A program made the position numbers and the translations under genes. The notes beneath the pieces were generated by a model. It was not told the DNA's origin and searched no databases. It saw nothing but the letters and a program-made list of their open reading frames with translations. This document shows positions 63,384 to 64,000 of a DNA stretch of 64,000 bases, piece by piece (position 1 is the first letter of the stretch; every line of letters begins with the position of its first letter). The stretch is taken from positions 434,001 through 498,000 of the forward strand of contig CALOBW010000056.1 in NCBI GenBank assembly GCA_942491525.1. The letters run 5' to 3'. The DNA comes from CAYWBU01 sp942491525 (GTDB taxonomy: Bacteria > Desulfobacterota > Desulfomonilia > UBA1062).

Positions 63384-64000
63384 TGAAGATTGAGAGTTTT
63401 AAGGAGAAACTTGTTTTTATCACCGGCGGCTCCAGCGGCATCGGCCTGGAGACGGCCCGCCTGCTGGTCAGGGAGGGGGCGCATGTCGTGATCTTCGGTC
63501 GCACGCAAGCTAAGCTGGATGCCACCGGCCTGACGGCCTACAGCCTGGATGTGACCGACAATCAGATGGTCCAGCGGGTGGTCGAGCTGGCCGTAAACGA
63601 GCAGGGCGTGCCGGATATCCTGATCAACTGCGCCGGGCGCGCCGTGCCGCACTACTTTGAAGATATCACTTATGAGATGTTTGACGCCACCATGCGCACC
63701 AACCTCTACGGCCAGTGGAGCATGTGCGCGGCCCTGGTGCCGAAGATGCAGAATGGCTACATCGTCAATGTCAGCTCCATGGCCGGCTTCATCGGGGTCT
63801 TCGGCTACAGCGACTATGCGGCCAGCAAGTATGCATCAGTGGGATTCTCCGAGGTGCTGCGCAGTGAGCTCAGGGGCCGCGGAATCGGTGTTTCGGTGCT
63901 CTGTCCGCCCGATACTGACACCCCCGGCTTTGCTGAGGAGAACATTACCAAGCCGGCCGAGACCATCGCGGCCTCCGAGGGCGGCGGGGTCATGCAGCCG
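63383..64000 (+). CDS. 3-ketodihydrosphingosine-reductase-like SDR, 3' end missing
   Basis: The first 206 codons lie in the window and the frame runs off its edge. This SDR has the cofactor motif FITGGSSGIGLE, the N-C-A-G strand, the active-site Ser (NVSSMAGF) and YAASKYA with Tyr and Lys. After the active site it reads CPPDTDTPGFAEENITKP, a stretch that is characteristic of 3-ketodihydrosphingosine reductase (KDSR) and closely related enzymes, with the following AETI-A-S helix as in that family. A role in sphingolipid-like or other ketone reduction is possible. It starts in a TAATG overlap with the DUF523 gene. Confidence 0.8.
   Translation, partial: MKIESFKEKLVFITGGSSGIGLETARLLVREGAHVVIFGRTQAKLDATGLTAYSLDVTDNQMVQRVVELAVNEQGVPDILINCAGRAVPHYFEDITYEMFDATMRTNLYGQWSMCAALVPKMQNGYIVNVSSMAGFIGVFGYSDYAASKYASVGFSEVLRSELRGRGIGVSVLCPPDTDTPGFAEENITKPAETIAASEGGGVMQP

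Overview
The window looks like a chromosomal segment of a Gram-negative bacterium able to live without oxygen. It encodes lipoproteins and a probable outer-membrane barrel. Its oxygen-sensitive chemistry includes two glycyl radical enzymes (GREs) with their radical-SAM activases, a tungsten-type aldehyde:ferredoxin oxidoreductase and an eight-iron-motif-rich ferredoxin. It also carries signalling genes typical of motile, environmentally versatile bacteria: a chemoreceptor, a PAS/GGDEF protein, a hybrid histidine kinase, PilZ proteins and a bacteriohemerythrin. Coding GC is moderately high, and antisense open frames are therefore common. Gene content would fit a Desulfuromonas/Desulfobacterota-like lineage, but no rRNA or other decisive marker is present, so this is a weak guess.

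Layout. 1-7.7 kb: tandem helical-repeat proteins, shikimate kinase, an AT-rich two-gene island, two TetR regulators, an acyl-CoA dehydrogenase and serC. 7.7-11.3 kb: a MoxR / DUF58 / transglutaminase operon. 11.3-16.3 kb: an FKBP isomerase, a HlyIII protein, an exonuclease-WYL fusion, small regulatory proteins and a Sel1 protein. 16.5-23.8 kb: a six-gene operon built around a GMC flavoprotein and a single polypeptide that fuses a GRE activase to its GRE. It also encodes an exported START-like lipid-binding protein and a TetR regulator. 23.8-35.6 kb: PAS sensor proteins, a fatty acyl-CoA synthetase, an ankyrin-TraB/GumN lipoprotein and a chemoreceptor. 35.8-39.3 kb: an arsenic operon (arsR, permease, small thioredoxin, arsF, arsG, arsC). 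39.4-43.9 kb: methyltransferases, a double-PilZ protein and an unusual hemerythrin. 44.0-48.5 kb: a second GRE operon (TetR, an SCP2-like domain fused to a GRE, activase). 48.5-51.7 kb: an M48 peptidase / DUF898 pair and hisC. 51.7-58.3 kb: two neighbouring operons (aldehyde oxidoreductase, ferredoxin, MarR; then SDR, Old-Yellow-Enzyme-type reductase, GyrI-like protein). These two operons start with near-identical promoters carrying paired palindromes. 58.3-64 kb: a tiny ORF, a phosphoinositide-phospholipase-C-like lipoprotein, an acyl-CoA ligase behind a FadR-type operator, rlmN, DUF523 and a partial 3-ketosphinganine-reductase-like SDR.

How it fits together. Much of the window points to anaerobic handling of hydrophobic substrates such as lipids, fatty acids, or sterol- or hopanoid-like molecules. 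Both GRE systems are linked to a lipid-binding fold (START-like exported protein; SCP2-like domain fused in cis) and to a TetR regulator. Two acyl-CoA synthetases, an acyl-CoA dehydrogenase, a GMC alcohol oxidase and an aldehyde oxidoreductase could continue such a pathway. The substrate of neither GRE can be read from sequence. These two GRE operons are the best candidates for an undescribed system here.
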